From NCBI RefSeq assembly GCF_019857185.1, contig NZ_JAHWXP010000001.1:62001-126000 (forward strand): DNA of 64,000 bases, read 5' to 3'. Made by a program: the position numbers and the translations under genes. This document shows positions 7,908-17,784 of this stretch, piece by piece. The stretch comes from Alteriqipengyuania abyssalis (GTDB lineage Bacteria; Pseudomonadota; Alphaproteobacteria; Sphingomonadales; Sphingomonadaceae). Position 1 is the first letter of the stretch. Each line of letters starts with the position of its first letter. The notes under the pieces are model-generated. The model searched no databases. It had not been told where the DNA came from and worked only from the letters and a program-made list of their open reading frames with translations.

Positions 7908-9865
7908 TTGCAGAGATCGGTCTTGCTGCCCTGTGGCTCGCCGCAGGGCTCTGCGCATTGCAATTCATCGCCGGCGTTCTCGGGGTGCGTGAGGCAGGCG
8001 CGGACGGCGCGGTTCATCCGGTCAGCGCGCTCGCGCGGCCTGCGGCGGTGGTGCAGGGCCTGCTGTTGCTGGTCGCCTTCGCCTGCCTGCTGCGCGTGTT
8101 CGCGGTGACCGACCTGTCCGTGTCGCTGGTCGCGGACAACAGCCACGTCGACAAGCCGTTCATCTACCGCCTGGCGGCGGCCTGGGGGAACCACGAAGGC
8201 TCGATGCTGCTGTGGGTCACCATCCTGGGCCTGGCTGGCGGGCTGGTTGCGCTGTTCGAGCGGCGGATGGACGATCGCTTCATGAAGGCGGTGCTGGCTG
8301 CACAGGCGTTCATCGCACTCGGCTTCCTTGCCTTCCTGCTGTTCAGTTCCAACCCCTTCGCGCGGCTGAACCCGCCGGCCGATTTCGGCGCCGGGCTCAA
8401 CCCGCTGCTGCAGGATATCGGCCTCGCGTTCCACCCGCCCACGCTCTACCTCGGCTATGTCGGCCTGTCGGTTGCGTTCAGCTTCGTCGTCGCCGGGCTG
8501 GTGACGCGCCAGGCCGGGCCGGAACTCGCGCGCGTCATGCGCCCGTGGGTGCTTGCGGCGTGGGTCGCGCTGACCCTCGGCATCGCGGCCGGCAGCTACT
8601 GGGCCTATTACGAGCTGGGCTGGGGCGGCTGGTGGTTCTGGGACCCGGTCGAAAATGCATCGCTGATGCCGTGGCTCGCCGCGACCGCGCTGCTCCATTC
8701 GGTCAGCGTGCTGGCGGCGCGCGACGCGCTGCGCACCTGGACGATCATGCTGGGCGTGGTCGCCTTTTCGATGAGTATGGTCGGCACCTTCCTGGTTCGC
8801 TCCGGGATTCTCACCAGCGTGCACGCCTTCGCCGTCGATCCGGAGCGCGGGGCCTTCATCCTCGGCCTGCTGGCGATCTATGTCGGCGGTGGCTTCGGGC
8901 TGTTCGCGCTGCGCGCCGGTGCGCTGGCGGAGGGCAAGCGCTTCGCACTGGTCAGCCGCGAGGGCGCGTTGGTGTTCAACAATGTTATGCTGAGCGGCAT
9001 TCTGGCAGTGGTGCTGCTGGGCACGCTGTACCCGCTGGCGGCAGAGGCGCTGGGCACGCGCGTGTCGATCGGCCCGCCCTATTACAATCCGGTCAGCGCG
9101 ATCTTCGCCGTACCGATGCTGCTGGTTCTGCTGGTCGGGCCGCTGCTGCGCTGGAAGCGCGACAGCCTGTCGCGCATCGCGGTGCCGCTGGCGATCGTGG
9201 GCGCGCTGCTGGCCGCCTCTGTCACCGTGCTGCTGCTGTTCACCGATGCCGGTGTGCTGCCGATCCTCGGCCTTGCGATCGCCGTTGCACTCGCACTGGC
9301 CAGCTGGCTGCCGCTGCGCGGGCGCAAGCTCAAACGCGTTCCGCTGGCGCTGTGGGGATCGATGCTGGCCCACTTTGGCGTCGCCGTGAGCCTTGCCGGC
9401 ATGGCCAGCGAAACCGCCTTCTCGATCGAGCGACTGGTTGCGGTCGAGGCTGGGGAAAGCGTTGCGGTCGGGCCGTACCAGGTCACGCTGCAGGAAGTGG
9501 ACCCCGTGGCGGGTCCGAACTGGACCGCGCTGGAAGGGCGGCTGGCGATCACCGGGGGCGGGGTGGACACCGTGCTGCGCCCGCAGGCGCGCTATTTCAC
9601 CGATCCCCCGCAAAGCACCAGCGAAAGCGCTTTGCTGACCCGGTGGGACGGACAGTTCTACGCCATCCTCGGCGATGCAGCGGGTGAGGGGCGCTGGCAG
9701 CTGCGGCTGTGGTGGAAGCCTTTCGTCACGCTGATCTGGTACGGCGCGCTGCTGATCGCGCTGGGCGGATTGCTGTCGATCTTCGGCCACCTGCGCGCCA
9801 GTGCACGTTCGCGCCGTATCCGCGAGGAAGTGGCCCGTCGCCGGGCGGAAAAGGCATTGCTGTGA
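7904..9865 (+). CDS. ccmF: CcmF, cytochrome c heme lyase subunit
   Basis: Large polytopic membrane protein (653 residues) that, with CcmH/I, attaches heme to apocytochromes c in the periplasm. The WWD heme-binding domain is intact (GWGGWWFWDPVENASLMPW near residue 240) and is flanked by His residues typical of the family (for example GNHEGSMLLW and LAFHPPTLYLGY). Many transmembrane helices and a periplasmic loop near the C-terminus are visible. It starts with GTG inside the ccmE stop region (GTGA overlap). Confidence 0.97.
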   Translation: MIAEIGLAALWLAAGLCALQFIAGVLGVREAGADGAVHPVSALARPAAVVQGLLLLVAFACLLRVFAVTDLSVSLVADNSHVDKPFIYRLAAAWGNHEGSMLLWVTILGLAGGLVALFERRMDDRFMKAVLAAQAFIALGFLAFLLFSSNPFARLNPPADFGAGLNPLLQDIGLAFHPPTLYLGYVGLSVAFSFVVAGLVTRQAGPELARVMRPWVLAAWVALTLGIAAGSYWAYYELGWGGWWFWDPVENASLMPWLAATALLHSVSVLAARDALRTWTIMLGVVAFSMSMVGTFLVRSGILTSVHAFAVDPERGAFILGLLAIYVGGGFGLFALRAGALAEGKRFALVSREGALVFNNVMLSGILAVVLLGTLYPLAAEALGTRVSIGPPYYNPVSAIFAVPMLLVLLVGPLLRWKRDSLSRIAVPLAIVGALLAASVTVLLLFTDAGVLPILGLAIAVALALASWLPLRGRKLKRVPLALWGSMLAHFGVAVSLAGMASETAFSIERLVAVEAGESVAVGPYQVTLQEVDPVAGPNWTALEGRLAITGGGVDTVLRPQARYFTDPPQSTSESALLTRWDGQFYAILGDAAGEGRWQLRLWWKPFVTLIWYGALLIALGGLLSIFGHLRASARSRRIREEVARRRAEKALL

Positions 9866-10389
9866 AAAAGCTCTGGCTCATCATTCCGCTGATGCTGTTC
9901 GCCCTATTTCTGGGGGTTGCGGCCTATCAGCTGACCCAGCCGCGCGACACGCTGGTCCGCAGCACGATGATCGGCAAGCCGTTGCCCGCGTTCGATCTGC
10001 CGGGCGCGACCGATGACGCACCGCGCGTCGCCTCGGGCCTGTTCGCCGATGGCCAGCCGCGCCTGCTCAACGTGTGGGCGACCTGGTGCGTACCCTGCAT
10101 CGCGGAGGCTCCGCAGCTGGAGGAACTGGCGAAACGCGGCGTTCCGATCGTCGGCATCGCGATCCGCGACGAGCCTGAGGCAATCGCGCAGTTCCTTGAA
10201 CAATATGGCGATCCCTATGCCGCGATCGCGCGAGACGATATTGCAGAGGTGCAGCTGGCACTCGGTTCCAGCGGGGTGCCCGAAACCTTCGTGATCGATG
10301 GCAAGGGCATCATCCGCCACCAGCATATCGGCGATATTCGCGAGAGCGACGTCGACGAGATCTACGCCAAGTGGGAGGCCGCAAAGTGA
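9862..10389 (+). CDS. ccmG: CcmG/DsbE thioredoxin-like thiol-disulfide protein
   Basis: Periplasmic membrane-anchored thioredoxin that keeps apocytochrome c or CcmH thiols reduced. The GTG start (MKKLWLIIPLM) overlaps the ccmF stop; the first 22 residues form a signal anchor. The active site is WATWCVPCIAEAP (CVPC), and the cis-Pro loop is GVPETFVIDGKG. At 175 residues it has the family length. A longer upstream reading frame lies inside ccmF and is rejected. Confidence 0.95.
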   Translation: MKKLWLIIPLMLFALFLGVAAYQLTQPRDTLVRSTMIGKPLPAFDLPGATDDAPRVASGLFADGQPRLLNVWATWCVPCIAEAPQLEELAKRGVPIVGIAIRDEPEAIAQFLEQYGDPYAAIARDDIAEVQLALGSSGVPETFVIDGKGIIRHQHIGDIRESDVDEIYAKWEAAK

Positions 10390-10808
10390 CGCCATTTCCG
10401 CTTCTGGCCGCAGCGATGCTCTCGCTCAGCGCACCCATCGCAGGTCCGGCGGCGGGGCAGATGACCTCTTCCGCGCCGCTGGCGAACACCCAGCTCGCCG
10501 ATCCGCAGCAGGAGGCGAGCGCGCAGGCGCTGATGGAAGAACTGCGCTGCCTCACCTGCCAGTCGCAGTCTATCGCCGATAGCAATGCACCGATGGCGGG
10601 GGACATGCGCCATCAGGTGCGCAGCCGGATTGCGGCGGGCGAAAGCCCCGAACAGGTCCGCGCCTGGCTGGTCGAGCGCTATGGCGATTACGTGACCTAC
10701 CGCCCGGGGCTCGATTCGGCGACCTGGCCGCTCTTCGCGCTGCCGGTGCTGTTTCTGCTGGTGGCGGGCGTGATCCTGTTCCGGCGGCTGGGGAGGCGCG
10801 GCGAATGA
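10386..10808 (+). CDS. ccmH: CcmH, apocytochrome thiol reductase (CcmH/CycL N-terminal type)
   Basis: Periplasm-facing membrane protein of 140 residues with a signal peptide and a C-terminal membrane helix (PLFALPVLFLLVAGVILF). The redox motif LRCLTCQ is present near residue 58, followed by the three-helix bundle ending VERYGDYVTYRP. It probably acts with CcmG and CcmF. The GTG start overlaps the ccmG stop by four bases; a GTG five codons earlier inside ccmG is less likely. Confidence 0.94.
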   Translation: MTPFPLLAAAMLSLSAPIAGPAAGQMTSSAPLANTQLADPQQEASAQALMEELRCLTCQSQSIADSNAPMAGDMRHQVRSRIAAGESPEQVRAWLVERYGDYVTYRPGLDSATWPLFALPVLFLLVAGVILFRRLGRRGE

Positions 10809-11536
10809 TCGGCACCTGGATCGCAATCGGCGTACTTGCACTCGCCGCCTTTGGCGTCGCCTGGCTGGTGGCGGGCGAGGGACGCCGCGTGTGGACGCTG
10901 ATCGCCTCCGCGCTGGTCTTCGCGCTGGCGGGCTATGCGTGGCAGGGCTCACCCGACCTGCCCGGCAGCCCGCGCTCCGCGAAGGTCGAGGTCTCACCGA
11001 CATCGGAGTCGCTGATCGATCTGCGGCGCAGCTTCTACAATATCGAAGGCATCATGCCCGCGCGCTTCGTGGTGACTGCGGATGCATTCTCGCGCCGGGG
11101 CAAGCATCGCGACGCCGCTGGCCTGCTGCGCAACGGCGTGCACGAGAATAGTGACGACGGGGAAGCGTGGCTGGCGCTGGCGCTCGCCCTTGCCGAACAG
11201 ACCAAGGGGCGGGTCACGCCGCCGGTGGAATATGCGTTCGAGCGTGCCCGCGAAGCCTCGCCGGGCAATCCCGCGCCGTCCTATTTCCGCGGCATCGTCT
11301 CGATGCGCGGCGGTGCACTGGGCGAGGCGCGCGAGTTCTGGGCACAGGCGGTCGAGGACGCGCCGGAAGGTGCGCGCGGCCGTGACTACGTCGCGGCGCA
11401 GCTGGAGCGGCTCGACGGCGTGATCCGCGTGCTCGGAGAACGTGCGATGGAGGAACGCCCGGCGATGCAGGGTGCGCCCGGAATGCAGGCACCCGGGGCG
11501 CAGCCGCAGATGGGCCCCGCGCAGCCGAGGCAATAG
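10805..11536 (+). CDS. CcmI/CycH-like TPR protein of cytochrome c maturation
   Basis: Last gene of the ccm operon, 243 residues. Two hydrophobic segments occupy the first 40 residues, followed by TPR-like helices ([60 protein letters not shown]). CcmI proteins bind the C-terminus of apocytochromes and hand them to CcmF/H. The tail is Pro/Gln/Met-rich. It starts in ATGA overlap with ccmH. The CcmI role is inferred from position and TPRs. Confidence 0.85.
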   Translation: MIGTWIAIGVLALAAFGVAWLVAGEGRRVWTLIASALVFALAGYAWQGSPDLPGSPRSAKVEVSPTSESLIDLRRSFYNIEGIMPARFVVTADAFSRRGKHRDAAGLLRNGVHENSDDGEAWLALALALAEQTKGRVTPPVEYAFERAREASPGNPAPSYFRGIVSMRGGALGEAREFWAQAVEDAPEGARGRDYVAAQLERLDGVIRVLGERAMEERPAMQGAPGMQAPGAQPQMGPAQPRQ

Positions 11537-11566
11537 CCGGCACGCCGATCGCAACTGCGCGCGATG

Positions 11567-11595
11567 TTGCACTTGCACACGGGCACTGCTAACCG
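11567..11595 (+). promoter_or_regulatory. Candidate promoter of kup
   Basis: TTGCAC (11567-11572) and TAACCG (11590-11595) are separated by exactly 17 nt, between the ccmI stop and the kup start. Confidence 0.42.
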
Positions 11596-11669
11596 CGCCC
11601 GTCGCACCCGACAAACGCACTGGTTCGTCGACGCCGGGTCCGCAACAGGTTGAGCATCGCGAAGATTTT

Positions 11670-13598
11670 ATGAGCGGAGCATCCGTCCAGCCGGGCCTGG
11701 CACCGGAAAAATTCACCGAGTCGCACTCCAGCGGCTCGAAGGCGGCGCTCGCTGTGGGCGCGGTCGGCGTGGTCTTTGGCGATATCGGGACCAGCCCGCT
11801 CTACGCCTTCCGCGAGACCTTTCTGGGCGAACACAGCCTGACCATCGACAAGCTGCACATCTATGGTGTGGTCAGCCTGATCTTCTGGTCGATGACGCTG
11901 ATCGTCTCAATCCAGTACGTCACCATCCTGATGCGCGCGGATAACAAGGGGCAGGGCGGCACGCTGGCGCTGGTTGCGCTGCTCTCGCGCTATATCGGCA
12001 AGTCGCGCTGGGGTTTCCTCACCGTCGTGCTGGGCGTGTTCGCGACCGCGCTGTTCTACGGCGACTCGATGATCACGCCCGCGATTTCCGTGCTTTCGGC
12101 GGTCGAGGGCTTGACGGTGGTCAATACCGGGCTGGAGCCACTGGTCATCCCCATCGCGCTGGTCCTGCTGGTCGGGCTGTTCCTGATCCAGCGGCGCGGC
12201 ACCGCCGCCGTGGGCAAGCTGTTTGCGCCGATCATGATCGTCTATTTCAGCGTGATTGCGGTGCTGGGCACGATCCAGATCGTCCAGAACCCCTACATTC
12301 TGCAGGCGCTCAACCCCTGGTACGCGGTGCAGTTCTTCCTCACCGACGGCTACATCGCCTTCCTCGCGCTGGGTTCGGTCGTGCTGGCGGTGACCGGATC
12401 GGAGGCGCTGTATTCCGACATGGGCCATTTCGGCCGCGGCCCGATGCGGCTGAGCTGGTTCGGCTTCGTGATGCCCTGCCTGCTGCTCAACTATTTCGGG
12501 CAAGGGGCGATGATCGCGGCGATGGACCCGGCCGAGACGCTGGAGGCGATGAAGAGCCCGTTCTTCGTCATGGCCCCCGACGTGCTGCGCCTGCCGCTGG
12601 TGATCCTCGCCACTGCTGCGACGTTCATCGCCAGCCAGGCGGTGATCTCCGGCGCGTTCTCGATCACCCACCAGGCGATCCAGCTGGGCTTCATCCCGCG
12701 TCTTTCGACCGAACACACCAGCGCGACCGAGCGCGGGCAGATCTACATTCCCTTCGTCAACAACGTGCTGATGGTCTCGGTCATCCTGCTGGTGCTGATG
12801 TTCCAGTCCTCGACCAACCTCGCCAGTGCCTACGGCATCGCGGTGACCGGCGCGATGTTCATCGACACGCTGCTGATGGGCGTGCTGCTGATCGCGGTGT
12901 GGAAGTGGAAATGGTGGCTGATGGTGCCGGTGTTCCTGCTGTTCGTCTTCGTCGACGGGGCCTACTTCGCGGCCAACCTGCCCAAGGTGCCCTCGGGCGG
13001 CTGGTTCCCGCTGGTCGTTGGCGGATTCGCCTTCCTGCTGCTGACCACCTGGTCGCGCGGGCGCAAGCTGATGCGGGAGCGGATGGGCGAGGTCGCGCTG
13101 CCGATCGAGATCTTCGCCAAGTCCGCGCAGAACAGCGCCACCCGCGTGCCGGGCACCGCGATCTTCATGGCGTCGAGCACCGCCGGTGTGCCCTCCGCGC
13201 TGCTGCACAATATCAAGCACAACAAGGTGCTGCACGAACGCGTGGTGATCCTGACGGTCGAGATTCAGGACGTGCCCTATGTCGATCCGGAGCAGCGCTG
13301 CGAGTTCACCGAGATCGGCGACGGCTTCTACCGTGCGGTGCTGCGCTATGGTTTCATGGACGAAACCAACGTGCCCGAAGGACTGAAACACATGAGCCGT
13401 TGCGGCGGCAAGTTCGACATGATGGACACCAGTTTCTTCCTCAGCCGCCAGACGCTGCTGCCGGGAGACAAGCCGGGCATGCCCGTGTGGCGCGAGAAGA
13501 TCTTCAGTTGGATGCTGCGCAACGCGGCAAGCGCGATGGAGTTCTTCAGCCTGCCGACGAACCGCGTGGTCGAGCTGGGTTCTCAGGTGCGGATCTAG
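11670..13598 (+). CDS. kup: Kup, low-affinity potassium uptake protein
   Basis: Inner-membrane K+ symporter of the KUP/HAK/KT family, 642 residues with about 12 helices in the N-terminal 450 residues and a soluble C-terminal domain. Family segments are clear: [16 protein letters not shown] near residue 35, [32 protein letters not shown], and [13 protein letters not shown]. The start MSGASVQPG fits the family; an upstream in-frame extension overlaps ccmI and is not used. Neighbouring potassium/proton antiporter suggests a local ion-homeostasis pair, though the two are separate transcription units by spacing. Confidence 0.96.
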   Translation: MSGASVQPGLAPEKFTESHSSGSKAALAVGAVGVVFGDIGTSPLYAFRETFLGEHSLTIDKLHIYGVVSLIFWSMTLIVSIQYVTILMRADNKGQGGTLALVALLSRYIGKSRWGFLTVVLGVFATALFYGDSMITPAISVLSAVEGLTVVNTGLEPLVIPIALVLLVGLFLIQRRGTAAVGKLFAPIMIVYFSVIAVLGTIQIVQNPYILQALNPWYAVQFFLTDGYIAFLALGSVVLAVTGSEALYSDMGHFGRGPMRLSWFGFVMPCLLLNYFGQGAMIAAMDPAETLEAMKSPFFVMAPDVLRLPLVILATAATFIASQAVISGAFSITHQAIQLGFIPRLSTEHTSATERGQIYIPFVNNVLMVSVILLVLMFQSSTNLASAYGIAVTGAMFIDTLLMGVLLIAVWKWKWWLMVPVFLLFVFVDGAYFAANLPKVPSGGWFPLVVGGFAFLLLTTWSRGRKLMRERMGEVALPIEIFAKSAQNSATRVPGTAIFMASSTAGVPSALLHNIKHNKVLHERVVILTVEIQDVPYVDPEQRCEFTEIGDGFYRAVLRYGFMDETNVPEGLKHMSRCGGKFDMMDTSFFLSRQTLLPGDKPGMPVWREKIFSWMLRNAASAMEFFSLPTNRVVELGSQVRI

Positions 13599-13688
13599 AG
13601 TTCTGCAAGACGCCATCCGCACGTTGCGGGTTTACGGCACCGACGGTTTCCCCTTGTCACCTTGCCGGTGATCGTCTCTCACGGGCCT

Positions 13689-14924
13689 ATGCTGAGCCTT
13701 AGCCCGGAAGTCGCGCTCCTCGTCCTGGGCATCCTCCTTCTCGCCACGGTGTTCGCGGGCTCGCTTTCGAGTCGGTTCGGATTGCCGGCGCTGATCGGCT
13801 TCCTGTGCCTGGGCATGCTGGCCGGGGTGGACGGGCCCGGCGGGATCGCGTTCGACGATTACCTGCTGACCCAGGGCGTAGGCATCGCGTGCCTCATCTT
13901 CATCCTGTTCTCTGGCGGCATCGACACCGACTGGCGCGACGTGCGCCGTGTTGCCACGCCCGCGCTGGTGCTGGCCACTGGTGGCGTTCTGATCAGTGCG
14001 GGGATCATGGCGCTCGCGGCGAACCTGCTGCTGGGGTTCAGCCCGTATCAGGGCTTCCTGCTGGGCGCGATCATCGCTTCGACCGATGCGGCGGCGGTGT
14101 TCGCCATCCTGCGGTCCACCGGGCTCGACCTGCATGGCGACGTCCCCGCGCTGATCGAGGTGGAATCGGGCTCCAACGACCCGATGGCGATCTTCCTCGT
14201 CGGGGCTGCACTGATGTTCATTACCGTGCCCGACTTCTCGCCGATCACGCTGGTCCCGCAATTCCTGCTCCAGATGGTGCTGGGCGCAGCCGTCGGCTTC
14301 GGCGCGGGCTACCTGCTGCCCGAGATCCTCAAGCGCTCGCAATACCGCCATGGCGGCCTCGCGTTCGTCATTTCCATCGCTGCTGCGCTGATCGCCTACG
14401 GGCTGGCATCCGTCCTTGGCGGAAACGGCTTCCTTGCCGCCTATGTCGCAGGTCTGACCGCAGGCAACCGGACCTACCGCGCGAGCACGATCGTCTCCAC
14501 CTTTCAGGATGGGCTGGCGTGGCTGGCGCAGGTGGTCATGTTCCTCACGCTCGGCCTGCTGATCACGCCGTCCAACCTCACCGGCGTGATCGTGCCCGGC
14601 CTCGCCATCACCTTCATCCTGATGTTCATTGCCCGCCCGGTGAGCGTGTTCGTGTGCCTCGCGCCGTTCCGTCAGTTCGGCTGGCGGGCCAAGCTGTTCG
14701 TGTCATGGGCGGGGCTGCGCGGCGCGGTGCCCATCGTGCTCGCCACCTTCCCCATCGTCGCGGGCGTGCCGAGCGCGTTCACGATCTTCAACATCGTGTT
14801 CTTCGTGGTTCTGCTGTCGAGCATGATCCAGGGGCCGACGATCAACTGGCTGGCCAACCGCCTGGGCCTGCGGGCCGAGCAGGATGTGGCCGGCCCCGTG
14901 CCTGCGGATGACGCGGAGCTCTAG
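13689..14924 (+). CDS. Potassium/proton antiporter, CvrA/NhaP2 type
   Basis: CPA1-family cation:proton antiporter of about 411 residues with 12 to 13 helices. Visible landmarks are the SGGIDTDWR loop, ASTDAAAVFAILR (the antiporter core with its Asp), EVESGSNDPMAIF (catalytic ND motif) and WAGLRGAVPIVLAT. It lacks the C-terminal TrkA_C/CorC-like regulatory domains of full-length E. coli NhaP2/CvrA, ending soon after the last helix. The ATG of MLSLSPEV was chosen; a TTG nine codons upstream is possible. Neither has a clear SD. Confidence 0.9.
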   Translation: MLSLSPEVALLVLGILLLATVFAGSLSSRFGLPALIGFLCLGMLAGVDGPGGIAFDDYLLTQGVGIACLIFILFSGGIDTDWRDVRRVATPALVLATGGVLISAGIMALAANLLLGFSPYQGFLLGAIIASTDAAAVFAILRSTGLDLHGDVPALIEVESGSNDPMAIFLVGAALMFITVPDFSPITLVPQFLLQMVLGAAVGFGAGYLLPEILKRSQYRHGGLAFVISIAAALIAYGLASVLGGNGFLAAYVAGLTAGNRTYRASTIVSTFQDGLAWLAQVVMFLTLGLLITPSNLTGVIVPGLAITFILMFIARPVSVFVCLAPFRQFGWRAKLFVSWAGLRGAVPIVLATFPIVAGVPSAFTIFNIVFFVVLLSSMIQGPTINWLANRLGLRAEQDVAGPVPADDAEL

Positions 14925-14935
14925 GCTCCGGTACT

Positions 14936-15592
14936 CTAGGCGCCCGTGGGCGGTTCTTCCTCGACCAGGCCTTCCTTGCGCTCCGGGTCGAGCCCGTGCC
15001 TGAGCAGCATCGGGATCTGGCTGAAGGTGAACGCGAAGCTGAGCCCCATGAACACCCACAGCTTGGACCAGAGCCAGTCCTCGAAGCTCAGGTTCATGCG
15101 CAGCACTTCGTTGAGCACCGCGAGGAACAGGAAGAAGAAACCCCAGTTGCGCGACAGTTTGAGCCAGCCTTCTTGGCTGAGCCCTTCGAACGCGGCCTCC
15201 AGCAGCCATTGCAGGAACGCCTTGCCGCGCAGCCAGCCGATCAGCAGCACGACACCGAAGAAGGCGTAGAGCACGGTCGGCTTCACCTGCACGTAGAACG
15301 GATCGCGCAGCAGGATCGTCATCCCGCCGAAACCGACGATCAGCACGGTCGACAGCATCAGCATCTTGGAGATCTGCCCGGTCAGCAGCTTGCTCGCGAT
15401 CAGTGCGGCGATGGCGGCAACGATGAATGCGCCGGTCGACTTGATGATGGCGACGAGCGTGCCGACGGAATCATCGCCATCGGGCCGGAAGAGGTAGAAC
15501 GAGAGCAGGAAGACGATCAACGGGCCATAGTCGATCGCGACGTTGAGCCAGCCGGATCTGGTCTTCTTGGGCGGCGTTTGGGTGTCGGCCAT
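14936..15592 (-). CDS. yciB: YciB/IspZ, inner membrane septation protein A
   Basis: Polytopic inner-membrane protein of 218 residues linked to septum and envelope synthesis. Family signatures include DYGPLIVFLLSFYLF, KPTVLYAFFGVVLL, WLKLSRNWGFFFLFLAVLNE and the VFMGLSFAFTFSQIP helix. The ATG at 15592 was preferred because GGAAG lies 7 nt upstream. It ends in a charged cytoplasmic tail. It follows ftsY on the same strand, as in many alphaproteobacteria. Confidence 0.93.
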   Translation of the reverse strand: MADTQTPPKKTRSGWLNVAIDYGPLIVFLLSFYLFRPDGDDSVGTLVAIIKSTGAFIVAAIAALIASKLLTGQISKMLMLSTVLIVGFGGMTILLRDPFYVQVKPTVLYAFFGVVLLIGWLRGKAFLQWLLEAAFEGLSQEGWLKLSRNWGFFFLFLAVLNEVLRMNLSFEDWLWSKLWVFMGLSFAFTFSQIPMLLRHGLDPERKEGLVEEEPPTGA

Positions 15593-15682
15593 CAATGTCT
15601 TCCCGTGTCGTTACGAGCGGCGCAGCCGCGCGGCATTCCATGCGCCAGGTCGGTCGCAAAAGCGAATCGCAATGACGACCTG

Positions 15683-16612
15683 TCAGGCCACCCCTGCGAT
15701 GACGCGCGCGACCAGATCGGGGTCGAACGGGCGCAGGTCGTCGAGCTGTTCGCCGACTCCGATGGCGTGGATCGGCAGGCCGTATTTCTGCGCCGCCGCC
15801 ACAAGGATGCCACCGCGTGCAGTGCCGTCCAGCTTGGTCATGATCAGCCCGGTGACGCCTGCGACCTCCTGAAACACGTCGATCTGGCTGAGCGCATTCT
15901 GGCCGTTGGTCGCATCGAGCACCAGCACGACATCGTGCGGCGCCTCGGGGTTGAGGCGGCCGAGGACTTTGCGGATCTTCGCCAGCTCATCCATCAGCTC
16001 GCGCTTGTTCTGCAACCGGCCTGCGGTGTCGACGATCAGCGCGTCGGTGCCTTCATCGGTCCCGCGCTTGACCGCGTCGAACACGATCGAGGCCGGATCG
16101 CCGCCCTCGGGCCCGCGCACCAGCGGCACGCCGACGCGGTCCGCCCAGGTCTGCAACTGGCCGATCGCGGCGGCGCGGAAGGTGTCGCCCGCCGCCAGCA
16201 TGACCTCGTAATCGTCTTCCATGAAGAGGTGCGCGAGCTTGGCGATGGTGGTGGTCTTGCCGCTGCCGTTGACGCCGATCACCAGGATCACCTGCGGGCG
16301 CGGAAAGGCGGTGACTTCGAGCGGCTTGGCGACCGGGCGCAGGATCGCGGCGATTTCCTCCGCCACCGCCTCGCGCAGCTGGCGTTCGGTAATCTCGGCG
16401 CCAAAGCGCTGTTCGCGCAGCGCCTCGCGCACGCGGCCAGCGGCTTCGGGGCCGAGGTCCGACATGATCAGCGCATCCTCGATCTCGTCGAGCGTGGCGT
16501 CGTCGAGCCGCGTATTTCCCACCGGCGCGATATTCTCGCTCAGGCGGTCGGAAGTCTTGCGAAAGCCGCCCAGCAGGCGGTCGCTCCAGCTGGAGGAGCT
16601 CTGTTCGCTCAT
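15683..16612 (-). CDS. ftsY: FtsY, signal recognition particle receptor
   Basis: SRP-receptor GTPase that docks ribosome-nascent chains at the membrane. The 309-residue protein has a short N domain and a complete G domain: G1 GVNGSGKTTTIAKLA, the DTAGRLQNKRELMDEL box, and G4 TKLDGTARGG. The long acidic A domain of E. coli FtsY is missing, as is usual in alphaproteobacteria. The start MSEQSSSSW overlaps the mtaB stop (ATGA), so it is coupled to mtaB; a longer frame upstream is out-of-frame mtaB sequence. Confidence 0.96.
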   Translation of the reverse strand: MSEQSSSSWSDRLLGGFRKTSDRLSENIAPVGNTRLDDATLDEIEDALIMSDLGPEAAGRVREALREQRFGAEITERQLREAVAEEIAAILRPVAKPLEVTAFPRPQVILVIGVNGSGKTTTIAKLAHLFMEDDYEVMLAAGDTFRAAAIGQLQTWADRVGVPLVRGPEGGDPASIVFDAVKRGTDEGTDALIVDTAGRLQNKRELMDELAKIRKVLGRLNPEAPHDVVLVLDATNGQNALSQIDVFQEVAGVTGLIMTKLDGTARGGILVAAAQKYGLPIHAIGVGEQLDDLRPFDPDLVARVIAGVA

Positions 16613-17784
16613 GCGAGCATCCCTTCGATGATCCGGGTGGGGGTAATGGAGGCGATGGTGCCCGGCGCGGTGCCTTCTGGCAAGGCGACGCGCGCGAAGT
16701 GCGGGGTGTAACCGCTGCCGTCCTTCTCGGCGAGCACTGTGTGCGGCTGGCCGATCAGGCTGGCGAGCCAGCCATCGCGGGTGCGCCGCACGGCGCTGCG
16801 CAATTCGGCAGCGCGCGCCTTGATCGTGGCGACGCCCACCTGCGGCATCCGCGCGGCAGGCGTGCCCGCGCGGGGCGAGTAGGGGAAGATATGTCCGTGG
16901 ACGATGCCGCATTCGCGGATGATCGAGAGGTTATCGGCATGATGCGTATCGGTCTCGGTCGGAAAGCCCGCGATCAGGTCCGCGCCGATCGCGATCTCGG
17001 GCCGCTGCGCCTTGAGCCGCGCGACCAGATCGACCGCATCGCCGCGCAGATGCCGCCGCTTCATCCGCTTGAGGATCAGGTCGCTGCCATGCTGGAGCGA
17101 GAGGTGCAGGTGCGGCATCACCCGTGGTTCGTCTGCGATCAGATCGAACAGCGCGTCGTCGATCTCGATCCCGTCGACAGAGGACAGGCGCAGGCGCGGC
17201 AATTGCGGGAATTCATCCAGAATTGCGGCGACCAGCGCACCGAGTCGCGGCTCGCCCGGCAGATCGTGGCCCCAGGAGGTCAGATCGACCCCGGTCAGCA
17301 CCACTTCCCGCGTGCCTTCGATCAGCCGCGCCTCGACCGCGCGCAACACGGCGGCGATATCGTCAGACCGGCTGGTGCCACGCCCCGCCGGGATGCTGCA
17401 GAAGGTGCAGGCATGGTCGCAGCCGTTCTGCACGCCGATGAAGGCGCGGGTCCCCTGCTGGCGCAGCGCCACGCGCGGCTCGGGGACGTTCCAGCTGCGC
17501 GCGTCGAGCTTGGCTTGATTGGCAACGAACCCGTCGACCTCGTCCATCGCGCCCAGCGCCTCGCGCTCGGTCTCGGCGGCGCAGCCGGTCACCAGCAGGC
17601 GCGCTCCGGGATGCGCCTTGCGCGCACGGCGGATCGCCTGCCGCGTATGGCGCACCGCCTCGCGCGTGACCGAGCAGGAATTGACCACCACCAGATCGGG
17701 CTGCGCCTCTACCAGCGCGGCGATCCGCTCGCTCTCGGCATGGTTGAGGCGGCAGCCGAGCGATATGACCCGGGTTTCGCTCAA
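16609..17784 (-). CDS. mtaB: MtaB, tRNA t6A37 methylthiotransferase
   Basis: Radical-SAM enzyme that adds a methylthio group to t6A37 of tRNAs. The 391-residue protein has the UPF0004 N-terminal domain (SLGCRLNHAES; NSCSVTREA; TGCAAE) whose three Cys bind the auxiliary cluster, and the radical-SAM motif CDHACTFCSIP followed by GRGTSRS. The start is a TTG overlapping the dapF stop (TTGA), matching the ATGA/GTGA overlaps elsewhere; the longer frame upstream is dapF read out of frame. A TRAM-like tail (HTVLAEKDGSGYTPHF) ends the protein. It forms a dapF-mtaB-ftsY operon. Confidence 0.94.
   Translation of the reverse strand: MSETRVISLGCRLNHAESERIAALVEAQPDLVVVNSCSVTREAVRHTRQAIRRARKAHPGARLLVTGCAAETEREALGAMDEVDGFVANQAKLDARSWNVPEPRVALRQQGTRAFIGVQNGCDHACTFCSIPAGRGTSRSDDIAAVLRAVEARLIEGTREVVLTGVDLTSWGHDLPGEPRLGALVAAILDEFPQLPRLRLSSVDGIEIDDALFDLIADEPRVMPHLHLSLQHGSDLILKRMKRRHLRGDAVDLVARLKAQRPEIAIGADLIAGFPTETDTHHADNLSIIRECGIVHGHIFPYSPRAGTPAARMPQVGVATIKARAAELRSAVRRTRDGWLASLIGQPHTVLAEKDGSGYTPHFARVALPEGTAPGTIASITPTRIIEGMLA

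Noticed and set aside
7859-9790. 643-residue open frame antisense to ccmF
   Set aside because: Low-complexity Gln/Arg/His composition typical of a shadow of a membrane-protein gene.
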